In this document: positions 1 through 8,315 of the stretch, piece by piece
Layout: each line of letters starts with the position of its first letter
Position numbering within the stretch: the first letter of the stretch is position 1
NCBI GenBank assembly: GCA_020636275.1
Contig: JACJYD010000003.1
Location: 124,001 to 188,000 of the forward strand
Direction: 5' to 3'
Length of the DNA stretch: 64,000 bases
Source of the DNA: Lewinellaceae bacterium
Lineage (GTDB): Bacteria > Bacteroidota > Bacteroidia > Chitinophagales > Saprospiraceae
Notes under the pieces: generated by a model
Told to the model about the DNA's origin: nothing
Database searches by the model: none
Seen by the model: only the letters and a program-made list of their open reading frames with translations
Position numbers and translations under genes: made by a program

Positions 1-20
1 AGAAAAATTTCACATTTTTC

Positions 21-455
21 TCACCACTCTTCCCAATTCAACAGGGAGATCTGCAGCATTTGGGCATCGGACGAAAAAGGGAAGGCAGCTTCCCGGAAAC
101 TTGGCGAGCTCCATTTTGCTTTCACGTTGCCTGAAAAGCCGTAGGGTTCAGTGGGAATGCCCCAGATATTTTTATCCAGCCTGCCGTTGTTGTTGAGGTC
201 GTGATAGATCGCCAGTGCATAATCGCCATAAGGGAGGCCGGGGATCTCCATGCGGACCGTTCCTTTTTGTGGGGGAACCCCCTTTCCCCAATAGACTTTG
301 TCCGGGTCAGGAAAATGCTCTTCCCGGTGGAACAAACCGACCCGGATCATTCCGCGAGTGTCGCGAATATTGGCGATTTCAAGCTGGAGGGTACCTTTTT
401 CAGCAGGTTCGGACACGGCCAGGAGAAGGGTTGAAAGTAGTAGTGACAGGATCAT
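21..455 (-). CDS. DUF2141 family secreted protein
   Basis: A 144-residue protein with an N-terminal signal peptide (hydrophobic residues 2-14), followed by a small beta-sandwich-like domain. The pattern 'MIRVGLFHREEHFPD', then 'YALAIYHDLNNNGRLD' and 'GIPTEPYGFS', is typical of the DUF2141 family. These are exported proteins of unknown role, common in Bacteroidota and Proteobacteria. The Asp/Asn-rich 'DLNNNGRLD' stretch resembles a calcium-binding loop. It is the last gene of the minus-strand run at the left edge, 32 bases after the hydrolase gene. Family assignment is fairly sure; function is unknown. Confidence 0.8.
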   Translation of the reverse strand: MILSLLLSTLLLAVSEPAEKGTLQLEIANIRDTRGMIRVGLFHREEHFPDPDKVYWGKGVPPQKGTVRMEIPGLPYGDYALAIYHDLNNNGRLDKNIWGIPTEPYGFSGNVKAKWSSPSFREAAFPFSSDAQMLQISLLNWEEW

Positions 456-487
456 AGGTTCTTAAACCCCAAAACGGCGAAAGTGTT

Positions 488-1348
488 TCAGGGCAACGCG
501 GTCATTTCGCGGAGCACCTCCACCATATAGCGCTGCTTGCTCCACAGAATGAAATGGCTGCCTCCTTCGATCATTCGGATATCCAGGCGGGAGCTGTTTA
601 CCGCCATGCGCCTGGCGAAGTCGGCATTGCCGGCGGGCACGAGGGTGTCTTTAGTGCCTTGCACCACGGTGACCGGGCAAGTGATCGAGGCCCAGCCGGG
701 AAGCATGGCCTTCAGTTCGGAATAGAGGGGGTGGATCTCCTGGTTGGCCACCACCATGGAGGTGGGCAGGATCCAACGGATCCAGGGGCTGTCGAAGTAT
801 TTGCGCCACCATTCCCTGGGCTCCAGCTCCGGATCGATCGAGCCGGCCATTATGAACACGCCATCGACCAGATCGGGGTAGTCCATGGCCAGGCGGGCGA
901 CTACCGGCCCCCCGTAGGAGTGTCCCATGACGATGGCCTTGCTGCTCCGGTGCCGCTGGAGGATAGGCGCGAGGGCCGCCGCCTGTAGCTTCAGGGAAGG
1001 TTCGCTGCGTCCGAAATCGGAAAACCCGTTACCCGGCCGGTCGACGGCAATAACCTGGGCAAAACGGGTGAGCTGGGTGTCGGCCAGAAAGGTCAAAAAC
1101 GCAGAGGCAGAACCCGGCGCCCCGTGCACCAGCAAGACCAGCGGCTTGGTCGTATCACCCACCTGGGTATAGTGGATCGATCGCCCGTCTTTTTCAATAG
1201 TGAAAAAACGAGGGGCTTCCTGGCCGCGTTTTTCCAGGTAGCGGGCGATGCGGGCATCGCTGCGGCGGAAGGTCATGAGTTCCGACTTGCACATAGCAAA
1301 TAACAATACCGGTAAAAGAAAAAGGAAATAACGTTTCTTGAGGTGCAT
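488..1348 (-). CDS. alpha/beta hydrolase, membrane-anchored or secreted
   Basis: A 286-residue alpha/beta-hydrolase-fold protein. Oxyanion-hole motif HGAPGS is near residues 75-80, the nucleophile elbow GHSYGG gives Ser144, the acid is probably Asp234 (GTKDTLVP) and the base His265 (GGSHFILW), so the triad is complete. The N-terminus has a hydrophobic stretch ending in Cys20 (LLFAMC), which may be a signal peptide or an imperfect lipobox. It lies 5 bases after the stop of the metalloprotease gene upstream, so the two are probably co-transcribed. Substrate cannot be told; esterase, epoxide hydrolase-like and lactonase activities are all possible. Confidence 0.85.
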   Translation of the reverse strand: MHLKKRYFLFLLPVLLFAMCKSELMTFRRSDARIARYLEKRGQEAPRFFTIEKDGRSIHYTQVGDTTKPLVLLVHGAPGSASAFLTFLADTQLTRFAQVIAVDRPGNGFSDFGRSEPSLKLQAAALAPILQRHRSSKAIVMGHSYGGPVVARLAMDYPDLVDGVFIMAGSIDPELEPREWWRKYFDSPWIRWILPTSMVVANQEIHPLYSELKAMLPGWASITCPVTVVQGTKDTLVPAGNADFARRMAVNSSRLDIRMIEGGSHFILWSKQRYMVEVLREMTALP

Positions 1349-1353
1349 GGCTC

Positions 1354-2610
1354 TTACTCAATTGGTATGGAGTGCGTGACATTCTCGATGCTTGGCGTAG
1401 CTGCAATTACGACTCTCCCTTTGGTCTTCCCCGCCTCCTGGATGACGATCCCCTGCCAGTCGTCGCCGCAGGCGTTGTGCAGCCGGCAGCCGTCGAGGAT
1501 CAGGATACCACCGGGCATCACGGTAATGGCGGCGTTGCGGGGCATGGACACGCGGCAACTGATCTTTAACACGCCGCCGGGGCGTATGGTCAGGTGGCCT
1601 TCCAGGTCTTTGGCAGCTCGCCAGTGGATGGAATCCGAAATGAAGATCGTCCGCTCTTCGTGGAGTTCACACCAGTTGGGCTCCAGGAACTTTCGACAAC
1701 GCAGATCCTCCCGGGAAAGCGCAAATTGGATCCGTCCGATCTGGCAGGGCGACCAGGCGTTCTGGTAGGCATTGTAGTCCATGACGTTGTTGGAAACCAG
1801 GGAATCGCATGGCGGCGTGTCGGAAAAATTCCAGCATTTGGGGTGTAGCGGCGTGTCGTCGCATCCGTCGTTTTGGGCCCAGGTATGTGTCAGGGTCAGG
1901 ATGTGCCCGATCTCGTGGTTGAGAATGAAATTCAGGCTCCATTCGGAGGAATGATTCTCATACCAGCCGGTTATCTTCACGGCGTTGGTCAGGGCGATGC
2001 CGCCGCCGTAGGGTTCATAAGTAGGTGAGGCCACGCTGTCGGGGTGGTGAGGCATGACGAAAATATTGAGCACGGTATCGAGTTGGATGCCGTACTTGTC
2101 GATCACCTGCCGCCGGGAGCGATTGTCGTTCCGGCCTTTCATGACGTAGTAATACAGTTCGTCGTCGTAGTGGAAATAGACCCCGGTATCGTCCGGATCG
2201 CCGGGCCGGGGGGTGAGCTTAAGCCGGTACTGAAGGGGCAGGGCGGGGATGTCGTTGCCGATGGGCAAGAAGAGTTTTTTGTTGGTCTCGATGTCCCGGT
2301 TGGCAGCATTGATCAGGGCCTGCGCTTTTTGGATGCCTTCCGGAAAATTGAAATTGCGGGTGGAATCGGATGCGTTCATAAAATGGACGTTCACCCGGAG
2401 GTATTTCATGGGGGTGTGGTCGAGGTGGAGGGTGTCCGGAGCGTAGGCGAGGTAGTCGCTGCAAGGGCCAAAACCGGCCGAACGCGTAGCTGCGGGTTCC
2501 TGCCATTTCTCCATGTCTTCCGCCGAGGCAAAATGCGATTGCATCCGGGGCGTACATGCGAGCGCTCCGAGTCCCATCGCTATGGAGAAAAGAAAAAGAG
2601 GTCTGGACAT
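1354..2610 (-). CDS. M43-like (metzincin) zinc metalloprotease lipoprotein
   Basis: A 418-residue protein. A lipobox (LGALAC, Cys19) predicts an outer-membrane or surface lipoprotein. Residues 232-242 read HEIGHILTLTH, giving His232, His236 and His242 as zinc ligands and Glu233 as catalytic base. A Met-turn (NVMDYN, Met277) follows, and Cys-containing segments nearby fit a pappalysin-type M43 protease. The usual Gly of HExxHxxGxxH is Thr239 here, which is unusual. The C-terminal 110 residues look like a beta-rich helix (IRPGGVLKISC, VMPGGILILDGC), as in repetitive surface adhesins. It is probably a secreted protease, but activity despite the Gly change is not certain. Confidence 0.75.
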   Translation of the reverse strand: MSRPLFLFSIAMGLGALACTPRMQSHFASAEDMEKWQEPAATRSAGFGPCSDYLAYAPDTLHLDHTPMKYLRVNVHFMNASDSTRNFNFPEGIQKAQALINAANRDIETNKKLFLPIGNDIPALPLQYRLKLTPRPGDPDDTGVYFHYDDELYYYVMKGRNDNRSRRQVIDKYGIQLDTVLNIFVMPHHPDSVASPTYEPYGGGIALTNAVKITGWYENHSSEWSLNFILNHEIGHILTLTHTWAQNDGCDDTPLHPKCWNFSDTPPCDSLVSNNVMDYNAYQNAWSPCQIGRIQFALSREDLRCRKFLEPNWCELHEERTIFISDSIHWRAAKDLEGHLTIRPGGVLKISCRVSMPRNAAITVMPGGILILDGCRLHNACGDDWQGIVIQEAGKTKGRVVIAATPSIENVTHSIPIE

Positions 2611-2623
2611 AATGAGAAAACTA

Positions 2624-2664
2624 TTTTGAGAAGGCGGCGACTTTCCGCTGCCGCCTTCTCAAAA
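2624..2664. terminator. hairpin downstream of fabG
   Basis: A perfect inverted repeat (TGAGAAGGCGGC at 2627-2638 and its complement at 2650-2661) with an 11-base loop, flanked by T and A runs that extend the stem. It starts about 10 bases beyond the fabG stop and lies ahead of the metalloprotease gene. This fits a terminator or an mRNA 3'-end stabiliser. Confidence 0.6.
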
Positions 2665-2671
2665 AGAATTT

Positions 2672-3418
2672 TCAGGTATTTAACCCGCCGCAGACGCTGA
2701 GCACCTGACCGGTGACATAGGCCGAGAGGTCGGAGCCGAGAAAAGCGCAGAGCTGACCCACTTCTTCGGCTTTGCCGAAGCGTTTCAAAGGCACGTTGGT
2801 CAGGTAGGCCTCCCGGGTCTTTTCGTCGAGGGCGTCGGTCATGTCGGTCTCGATGAATCCGGGCGCCACGGCATTGCAGCGGATATTGCGGGAGCCCAGT
2901 TCCTTGGCGATGGATTTGGTAAAGCCGAAGATCCCGGCCTTGGAAGCGGCGTAGTTCGACTGTCCGGCGTTGCCGAAGTCGCCCACCACAGAGCTCATAT
3001 TGATAATGGACCCGCCTTTGTTCTTCATCATGGACCGGACGGCGTGTTTGGTCAGGTTGAAGACCGATTTCAGGTTGGTATGAATAACCTCGTCCCACTG
3101 TTCTTCGCTCATGCGCAGGATGAGGTTGTCGCGGGTGATCCCGGCGTTGTTGACCAGCACGTCGATGCGGCCGTAGTCTTCCAGGACCTGATTGATCAGG
3201 GTTTCGGAATCTGCATAGGAACTGGCGTCGGAGCGATAGGCTTTGGCGTTGCTGCCCAGCGCTTTGAGCTCATCGGCGATGGCGTTGGCCTTTTCGGCGG
3301 AAGAGTGGTAGGTGAAGGCCACATGGGCCCCGTGTTCGGCGAAAACACGCACCATGGCTGCGCCGATGCCGCGGGAGCCCCCGGTGATGAGGGCGACTTT
3401 GTCTTGAAGGAGTTTCAT
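2672..3418 (-). CDS. fabG: 3-oxoacyl-[acyl-carrier-protein] reductase
   Basis: A 248-residue short-chain dehydrogenase. It reduces 3-oxoacyl-ACP with NADPH in fatty acid elongation. The cofactor motif TGGSRGIG is at residues 12-19, NNAG at 90-93, and the catalytic set is Ser142/143, Tyr156 and Lys160 (YAASK). 'PGFIETDMT' is the typical FabG lid region. Length equals the usual 245-248 residues. The gene stands alone between two hairpins, not in a fab cluster, so it could be a paralogue with a more special role. The residue pattern is nevertheless that of FabG. Confidence 0.88.
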   Translation of the reverse strand: MKLLQDKVALITGGSRGIGAAMVRVFAEHGAHVAFTYHSSAEKANAIADELKALGSNAKAYRSDASSYADSETLINQVLEDYGRIDVLVNNAGITRDNLILRMSEEQWDEVIHTNLKSVFNLTKHAVRSMMKNKGGSIINMSSVVGDFGNAGQSNYAASKAGIFGFTKSIAKELGSRNIRCNAVAPGFIETDMTDALDEKTREAYLTNVPLKRFGKAEEVGQLCAFLGSDLSAYVTGQVLSVCGGLNT

Positions 3419-3436
3419 ATAGATCGATTAATTTAT

Positions 3437-3471
3437 GCCAGGGATGCTCGGCCCGACCATTCCTGGCATTT
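3437..3471. terminator. hairpin between the PhnP-like gene and fabG
   Basis: An inverted repeat with arms TGCCAGG and CCTGGCA and a partly paired inner part lies just after the stop codon of the hydrolase gene and before fabG. It probably ends or stabilises the hydrolase transcript. Exact edges are good to a few bases. Confidence 0.5.
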
Positions 3472-4283
3472 TATTTCGCAAAGGTAAACAAGTTTGAAGA
3501 AATGGGGATTTCCAAATGCAAGCCGTCGTAGGCCAGGAACATGCCCGACGGTAACTGTCGGGCGATATCCGAATACCTCCCCATATGGTGACTGATGTGG
3601 GTGAAATAGGCTTCCCGTGGCCTCACTTCTTCCACGAATTGGATCGCTTCCTCCAGGTTGAGGTGCGAGTAGTGGGGTGTGTGATGCAGTGCGTTGACCA
3701 CCAATATTTCCGTGCCTTTGATCGCCTTCATGCTTTCTCCGGAAATGGTTTTCATATCGGTGATATAGGTGAAAGGGCCGAAGCGGAATCCGAGAATGTC
3801 CATACCTCCGTGCCAGATCGAAAAAGGCAAGATTGGTAGCTCGTTGACGGAAAAGGGGACCAGGGCCTGGATGGGAAACAACTTCATCCGCGGTGCGCCA
3901 GGATAGGGGTTGGCCTCAAAGACGTAAGCAAATCGGGCGCGCACGTCGTCCAGTACCCGGGGCAATCCATAGATGGGCATATTTTTCTGCTGCCGGAAAT
4001 TGAAAGGCCGCACATCGTCCAGGCCAATGATGTGGTCGTTGTGTTCGTGGGTGAGCAAGACGGCATGCAGCTCATGCACGCCTTCCCGCAGCATTTGCTG
4101 CCGAAAGTCGGGACCCGCATCTATGGCGATCTTCGTGCCCGCCCATTCGACCAGCAGGGAGGTGCGCAAACGGTAATCCCGGGGGTCGGCAGAACGGCAC
4201 ACGGGGCAATCGCAGCCGATCACGGGAACCCCCTGGGAGGTGCCGGTGCCCAGGAATACAGCTTTTAACGAGGATGGGCTCAT
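3471..4283 (-). CDS. MBL-fold metal-dependent hydrolase, PhnP-like
   Basis: A 270-residue metallo-beta-lactamase-fold enzyme. THEHNDH at residues 78-84 provides the metal ligands, and D55 and later His residues (ALHHTPH, FTHISHHMG) complete the site. Three cysteines in GCDCPVC (24, 26, 29) match the extra structural zinc site of PhnP-type phosphodiesterases and related hydrolases. PhnP cleaves cyclic ribose phosphates, but Bacteroidota carry this family without phosphonate genes, so the substrate here is open. The next gene upstream overlaps it by 4 bases (ATGA), so the two are translated together. Confidence 0.8.
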   Translation of the reverse strand: MSPSSLKAVFLGTGTSQGVPVIGCDCPVCRSADPRDYRLRTSLLVEWAGTKIAIDAGPDFRQQMLREGVHELHAVLLTHEHNDHIIGLDDVRPFNFRQQKNMPIYGLPRVLDDVRARFAYVFEANPYPGAPRMKLFPIQALVPFSVNELPILPFSIWHGGMDILGFRFGPFTYITDMKTISGESMKAIKGTEILVVNALHHTPHYSHLNLEEAIQFVEEVRPREAYFTHISHHMGRYSDIARQLPSGMFLAYDGLHLEIPISSNLFTFAK

Positions 4284-4567
4284 TCTTCCGCCTCCTTTTC
4301 GTCGAGCGACCGGGTGACTTTCTGGAGAAACTTCTGAGAGGCTTCGCTGAGCCGGCTCTCGTCGACCTCAATGACGCCCAGGATCTCGAGCAGGGTATTT
4401 ATGCGTCCCTCCGTTTCGAAAAATTTATTGATAACCACCACCTGCCGTTGCTGGACGATGCAATAGCCCGACTGGAAAGTGCCTTTTTCGTAAAGGACCG
4501 AGTAATCCAGCTCCTGGAACAAGGTTTCCAGTTTTTTCAGCGTATAGGTGTTGTATTTAAAATCCAT
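4280..4567 (-). CDS. conserved small protein of unknown function
   Basis: A 95-residue soluble protein, not assigned to a named family. It starts MDFKYNTYTLKKLETLF and ends in an acidic tail (SLDEKEAEE). The segment 'SGYCIVQQRQVVVINKFF' looks like two beta strands, followed by helices. Its ATGA overlap with the PhnP-like gene implies co-translation and perhaps a shared role. Similar short partners of such hydrolases are common in Bacteroidota genomes, from general memory. There is no signal peptide or membrane segment. Confidence 0.7.
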   Translation of the reverse strand: MDFKYNTYTLKKLETLFQELDYSVLYEKGTFQSGYCIVQQRQVVVINKFFETEGRINTLLEILGVIEVDESRLSEASQKFLQKVTRSLDEKEAEE

Positions 4568-4637
4568 ATCTCCGGGGTTTCATTACACAGGCCGAAAGAT
4601 ACTAAATCCTGTTTGCGAAAAGGATTCCTTGTGGAAA

Positions 4638-4655
4638 CTTAAGTAGTGCGACAAA
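4638..4655. repeat. partial copy of a small palindromic repeat (copy C)
   Basis: CTTAAGTAGTGCGACAAA matches the left end of the repeat copies at 8232-8315 and 16984-17105. The rest of the element is missing. It sits in the intergenic space between the small gene at 4567 and the barrel-protein gene, so it looks like a solo end or a decayed copy. Confidence 0.55.
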
Positions 4656-4748
4656 CCAGAGTCATCTTTCTATTGTACACAAATTGTTAAAGAGTGAAGG
4701 GGAAGCGTGAAGGGATTCCTATATTGTGGGATCATAAAAAATGGAGTT

Positions 4749-5390
4749 ATGAAACGTAACGGGATGACATTTCTGGTCTTGATCTTCGTATTGGGCCTGG
4801 CCCCAATCCTTTCTGCCCAACCCCGGTTCGGCGCCGGGATCGTAGCGGGGATCAATGCTTCGCAGATCCAGGGGGATGACAGTGCCGGGTATAACCGCCT
4901 CGGCGTCCGGGCGGGGTTCCGGGGGATCGTCCATCTCTCGGAAAAATCAGACTTCGGGCTCGATCTGCTGTACAGCATGCGCGGAAGCACCACCGAGCTC
5001 GTTCCCAACAACAATTCACTTCGGTACGTGATCCACCTCGACTATATCGAGGTGCCGGTCTGGATATCTTACAAGGACTGGCTGTCGCCCGACGGGTACT
5101 ACCGCCTGCAAGGGTTCGCCGGGCTCAGCTACGGACGCCTGTTCAATACCCGGGTCGTGGATGTCATCATCCTGGAAGATGAGCAGGACAATTTCGCCAA
5201 AAACGATCTCAGTATTACCCTGGGGGCCGCCTATCACTTGAGCCGGAGGTTTTCCCTGGGTGTGAATTATACCCGCTCTGTAGTACCTTTGTACGATAAC
5301 CGGAAATTCCTCAACAACGTGGGATTGCCCCGGTACAAGCAACGTCTTTGGGGGTATTTCCTCTCCTTCCAGGGCGTGCTGGAGTTTTAG
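4749..5390 (+). CDS. outer-membrane beta-barrel protein, PorT-like
   Basis: A 213-residue protein starting MKRNGMTFLVLIF. This start was chosen over an ATG 42 bases upstream because it puts the signal peptide (cut near ILSAQP) at the very N-terminus. The mature part has alternating-residue strands, many Gly/Tyr/Arg residues and a C-terminal strand ending FQGVLEF, as in the PorT-family barrels (outer membrane protein beta-barrel domain) common in Bacteroidota. The role is unknown. The next gene on the same strand begins 35 bases later and may share its transcript. Confidence 0.8.
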   Translation: MKRNGMTFLVLIFVLGLAPILSAQPRFGAGIVAGINASQIQGDDSAGYNRLGVRAGFRGIVHLSEKSDFGLDLLYSMRGSTTELVPNNNSLRYVIHLDYIEVPVWISYKDWLSPDGYYRLQGFAGLSYGRLFNTRVVDVIILEDEQDNFAKNDLSITLGAAYHLSRRFSLGVNYTRSVVPLYDNRKFLNNVGLPRYKQRLWGYFLSFQGVLEF

Positions 5391-5424
5391 GTTTCCATTT
5401 TTTCTTATCGAAAAAAAATAAATT

Positions 5425-5913
5425 ATGCGTCATTTACTATTCCTCGTCCTGGCTGCGTGGAGCCTGACGGCCTGCAACCAGCCGCCAAAGAACCCCGCCA
5501 CTGATACCCCTGCTCCCGCCTCTGCCGCACCCGCTGCCCCGGCGGAAACTTTGCCCGGCGTTCCCATGGAGATCCTCCAGAACCTCTGGGAAAATTGCGA
5601 TGGGGTGGATTACGTGTATTACGACCTGCCCATCTCCATGAGCCTCGACAACCAGCCTTCCATCCGGAACGCGCTGTCGCAGGTCGCCAAGCAGCCTGCG
5701 CCGATGCAGCCGCAGTGCAAACCGATCGGGCGGATCTTTTTCATGATCAAGGGAGAAAATGTGGTGGTGGCCGAATTGTACTTCTCGAAAGGGTGTACCT
5801 ACTTCATCTTTTTGGAAAATGAAAAACCCACCTATTCCAATTACATGACCCCACAAGGGGTGGAATATTTCAACAATATTTTCAGGCAGGCGGGTTATCC
5901 GACGGTCGAATAA
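5425..5913 (+). CDS. lipoprotein of unknown function
   Basis: A 162-residue lipoprotein. The signal ends in lipobox SLTAC (Cys17), followed by an Ala/Pro/Thr-rich linker to about residue 47 and a small globular domain with three cysteines that could pair. The domain includes 'CDGVDYVYYDLPISMSLDNQ' and 'KGCTYFIFLENEKPTY'. No named family was recognised. It lies 16 bases before the Ppx/GppA gene, so the two are probably in one transcript. Confidence 0.7.
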   Translation: MRHLLFLVLAAWSLTACNQPPKNPATDTPAPASAAPAAPAETLPGVPMEILQNLWENCDGVDYVYYDLPISMSLDNQPSIRNALSQVAKQPAPMQPQCKPIGRIFFMIKGENVVVAELYFSKGCTYFIFLENEKPTYSNYMTPQGVEYFNNIFRQAGYPTVE

Positions 5914-5929
5914 AATCTCTGTTCGTCTG

Positions 5930-6835
5930 ATGGGGAAATTTGCAGTGATCGACCTGGGGACCAACACCTTTCACCTCCTCATCGTAGAATCGGGGCCCGA
6001 TGGAGGGTTGGTGGAACTGGACCGCGAGCGCCGGTTCATCAAACTGGCGGAGGAGGGCATTCACCGGATCGGACCGGCAGCCTGGGATCGCGGTATCCGG
6101 GCGCTCGAGGATTTTACGGCGGTGCTCCGGGCCAATGACGTGGAAAAGGTGCGCGCTTTCGGTACCGCCGCGCTGCGCACAGCCGCCAATGGCCCGGATT
6201 TCGTGCGGGAAATTAAAGCCCGCACCGGCATCGAGGTGTCGATGATCCCCGGCGAAGAAGAGGCCCGGCTGATCCACCTGGGCGTGATGCAGGCCGTTCC
6301 GCCTTTTTCCGGCCGTTCCCTGATCATGGATATTGGAGGCGGCAGCGTCGAGTTTATCCTGGCCGACGACCACGAAGTATTCTGGGCCAAAAGTTTTCCG
6401 ATCGGAGTCGCGGTATTGTACAAGGATTTCCACCGGTCCGATCCGATCTCGGTATTGGAGATGGAGGAAGTGCGCGAGCACCTGGCTGCGGTGCTGGTTC
6501 CGCTAAGGGAAGCTATTCAGCGCTTTCCGGCGGAGGTGCTGATCGGCGCTTCCGGTACCTTCGATGTACTGGAGGACGTATTGGCGCGGGAAAAACCCTT
6601 TCCCAATTACGGCCGTTTTGCGGTCGACCGCTTTTATCCATTTTTCCGGAAATTACTCCCCACGACCCTGGCCCAGCGCCTGGCCATGCCGGAGGTGCCG
6701 CCCGAGCGGGCCGACATGATCATCGTAGCCCTGGTATTGGTGGATTATGTCCTGAACCTGGCGCCCTTTCGGGAGATCCTGGTATCTCATTATGCGATGA
6801 AAGAGGGGATGCTCGTGGAGTTGATGCGGGAATAG
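5930..6835 (+). CDS. Ppx/GppA family phosphatase (exopolyphosphatase-like)
   Basis: A 301-residue member of the ASKHA-fold Ppx/GppA family, which hydrolyses polyphosphate or pppGpp. The phosphate-1 motif IDLGTNTFHLLI is at residues 6-17, the inner motif MIPGEEEARLIHLG in the middle, and the phosphate-2 motif DIGGGSVEFIL near residue 134. The length is that of the short, N-terminal-only forms found in Bacteroidota; the C-terminal HD domain of E. coli Ppx is absent. Polyphosphate versus pppGpp specificity cannot be read from the sequence. Confidence 0.85.
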   Translation: MGKFAVIDLGTNTFHLLIVESGPDGGLVELDRERRFIKLAEEGIHRIGPAAWDRGIRALEDFTAVLRANDVEKVRAFGTAALRTAANGPDFVREIKARTGIEVSMIPGEEEARLIHLGVMQAVPPFSGRSLIMDIGGGSVEFILADDHEVFWAKSFPIGVAVLYKDFHRSDPISVLEMEEVREHLAAVLVPLREAIQRFPAEVLIGASGTFDVLEDVLAREKPFPNYGRFAVDRFYPFFRKLLPTTLAQRLAMPEVPPERADMIIVALVLVDYVLNLAPFREILVSHYAMKEGMLVELMRE

Positions 6836-6844
6836 ACCGGTTGG

Positions 6845-8119
6845 TTAAAAAAGGGCATTCAGCCCCAGGCCGATCCAATTGCCCCGGTGGATGGCCCCTA
6901 CCCCTGATTCGTTGAAATAGGTGTTTCCCGTGAATGGCGTTCCTTCGGCTTCCCCGGCATCGGCCTGATGCCAGGTATAGTGGAGCATGATCTTTAGATT
7001 TTTCCGGTTGAGGTACCAGTTCAGGCCTGCGTCGAAGGTGGTTTCCCTCCCGGATGAAACACCGACCGCGGCGGCGGCGGCTTGCCCGGCAAGGTCGGAA
7101 GCACCGTTAAAATTCATGATCATAAAGGCCGGTTCGATAAAATAGCGTTTCCCGGCGATCAGGTTGTATCCGGCGCGGAGGTGCCCGGTTTGGGCGAAAT
7201 TGTCATCCCGCCACATCCAGTTCCATTCGCCGTCGAGGTTGAGCGGGCCCCAGTTGAAAAGGAGATCGGCCGAAGCGGCGTATGATTTTTCGAAAAGGCC
7301 GGTGGGGCCTTGCCAGGAGGCTCCTGCCCCCAGGGAAAGGCCTTTCCGGGCGCCGAAGTAATTGATGTCGTAGCCGATGCCGTATTTCGTCTGTTCCGGG
7401 TCGCCGAGGTAGACCACCACGCGTCCCACCAGTAAGGGCGAGAACCGGCTGCCTGTTGAATTGCCGCTATTGCTTTGGTAGACCGGATTGAACATGCCGA
7501 AATTGTAGTTCAATCCCCATTTTTTCCCTTCGGGAAGGATCAGTCCACCCAAATTAATCCCCAGGGCCCGTCCGGGCCCCGTCCCGGTCAGGTGTTGCCG
7601 GATATAGGTTTGCGACATGGCTTTTTCCATGGAGTTGACCGACCAGCCGGAGGTGATGCTCTCCCGGCTCAACTGGGGCCGGAAATAGCCACCCACCAGA
7701 TTGAACGCCTCCGCGTTTTTGCCGACCTTCCATTGCAAAAAGGCATCCCAGATATAAAATTTGGGCGAACTGAGGTTGTTGGCCGATCCGATCATGCCCG
7801 TCAATACATCTTTCCCGATGCCGTCGAATGCAGCAGCCAGGGTGAAATGCAACCCTTCATAGGGTTGTGCTTTTATCCCGAACCGGCCGCGGCGCAGCAG
7901 CACATTGAAGCGGTCGTCGACCGGTTTGAAGGTTTTGTCCGAGGCGTCGTACACTTCCTCCCCCATGCTGTAGTTGGCCCACAGCTGCAACATTACAAAA
8001 GGCTCGATGCGGGCGCCTTCTTTTTGCTTTAGCCACCGGTCAAACCCTTGTTGGGATTGGACACTGCTGAGCGGCAAAAGAATCAAAAGTACGGCGAAGG
8101 CCGGGATCCGGTTTTTCAT
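6845..8119 (-). CDS. outer-membrane porin, OprO/P-like
   Basis: A 424-residue porin. The start at 8119 (MKNRIPAFAVLLI) is preferred because it begins directly with a signal peptide cut near VQSQQG; an in-frame ATG 63 bases upstream would add a non-signal extension. The N-terminal 'RIEPFVMLQLWANYSMGEE', 'LLRRGRFGIKAQPYEGL' and the aromatic-rich strands match phosphate-selective porin O/P-type barrels, and the chain ends in 'GLGLNALF'. It opens the sulfur island and may pass anions such as sulfate or thiosulfate, which is inference from position only. Confidence 0.75.
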   Translation of the reverse strand: MKNRIPAFAVLLILLPLSSVQSQQGFDRWLKQKEGARIEPFVMLQLWANYSMGEEVYDASDKTFKPVDDRFNVLLRRGRFGIKAQPYEGLHFTLAAAFDGIGKDVLTGMIGSANNLSSPKFYIWDAFLQWKVGKNAEAFNLVGGYFRPQLSRESITSGWSVNSMEKAMSQTYIRQHLTGTGPGRALGINLGGLILPEGKKWGLNYNFGMFNPVYQSNSGNSTGSRFSPLLVGRVVVYLGDPEQTKYGIGYDINYFGARKGLSLGAGASWQGPTGLFEKSYAASADLLFNWGPLNLDGEWNWMWRDDNFAQTGHLRAGYNLIAGKRYFIEPAFMIMNFNGASDLAGQAAAAAVGVSSGRETTFDAGLNWYLNRKNLKIMLHYTWHQADAGEAEGTPFTGNTYFNESGVGAIHRGNWIGLGLNALF

Positions 8120-8183
8120 TTCAAAAAATTTAAAAGAAAGGGTGGTGACCGAAAAGCCACCACCCCCTGTTCCAATACTCACC

Positions 8184-8191
8184 CAAATTTA
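8184..8191 (-). promoter_or_regulatory. possible -7 box of the porin promoter
   Basis: On the minus strand this reads TAAATTTG, a perfect match to the Bacteroidota TAnnTTTG -7 consensus, about 65 bases before the porin start. No clear -33 element was seen, so the call rests on one short motif. Confidence 0.3.
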
Positions 8192-8231
8192 TTAAAAAGA
8201 CACGGCGACTATAGGCCCTCGTATCTAGTTT

Positions 8232-8315
8232 CTTAAGTAATGCGACGTAATTAATTTGTAAATACTGCGGCCACCGGCCTCAGTGTTTACAAATTAATTA
8301 TGTCAGAGAACCTAG
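8232..8315. repeat. palindromic repeat element, copy A
   Basis: An 84-base element with imperfect terminal inverted repeats: left CTTAAGTAATGCGACGTAAT, right ATTATGTCAGAGAACCTAG. Its core is a 24-base-pair near-perfect stem (8249-8272 with 8276-8299) and an ACC loop. Copy B at 16984-17105 shares both ends and most of the core. It may be a MITE-like or REP-like element. The stop codon of the DUF6691 gene (8312-8314) lies inside its right end, so it now supplies the 3' end and probably the terminator of that operon. Confidence 0.7.
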
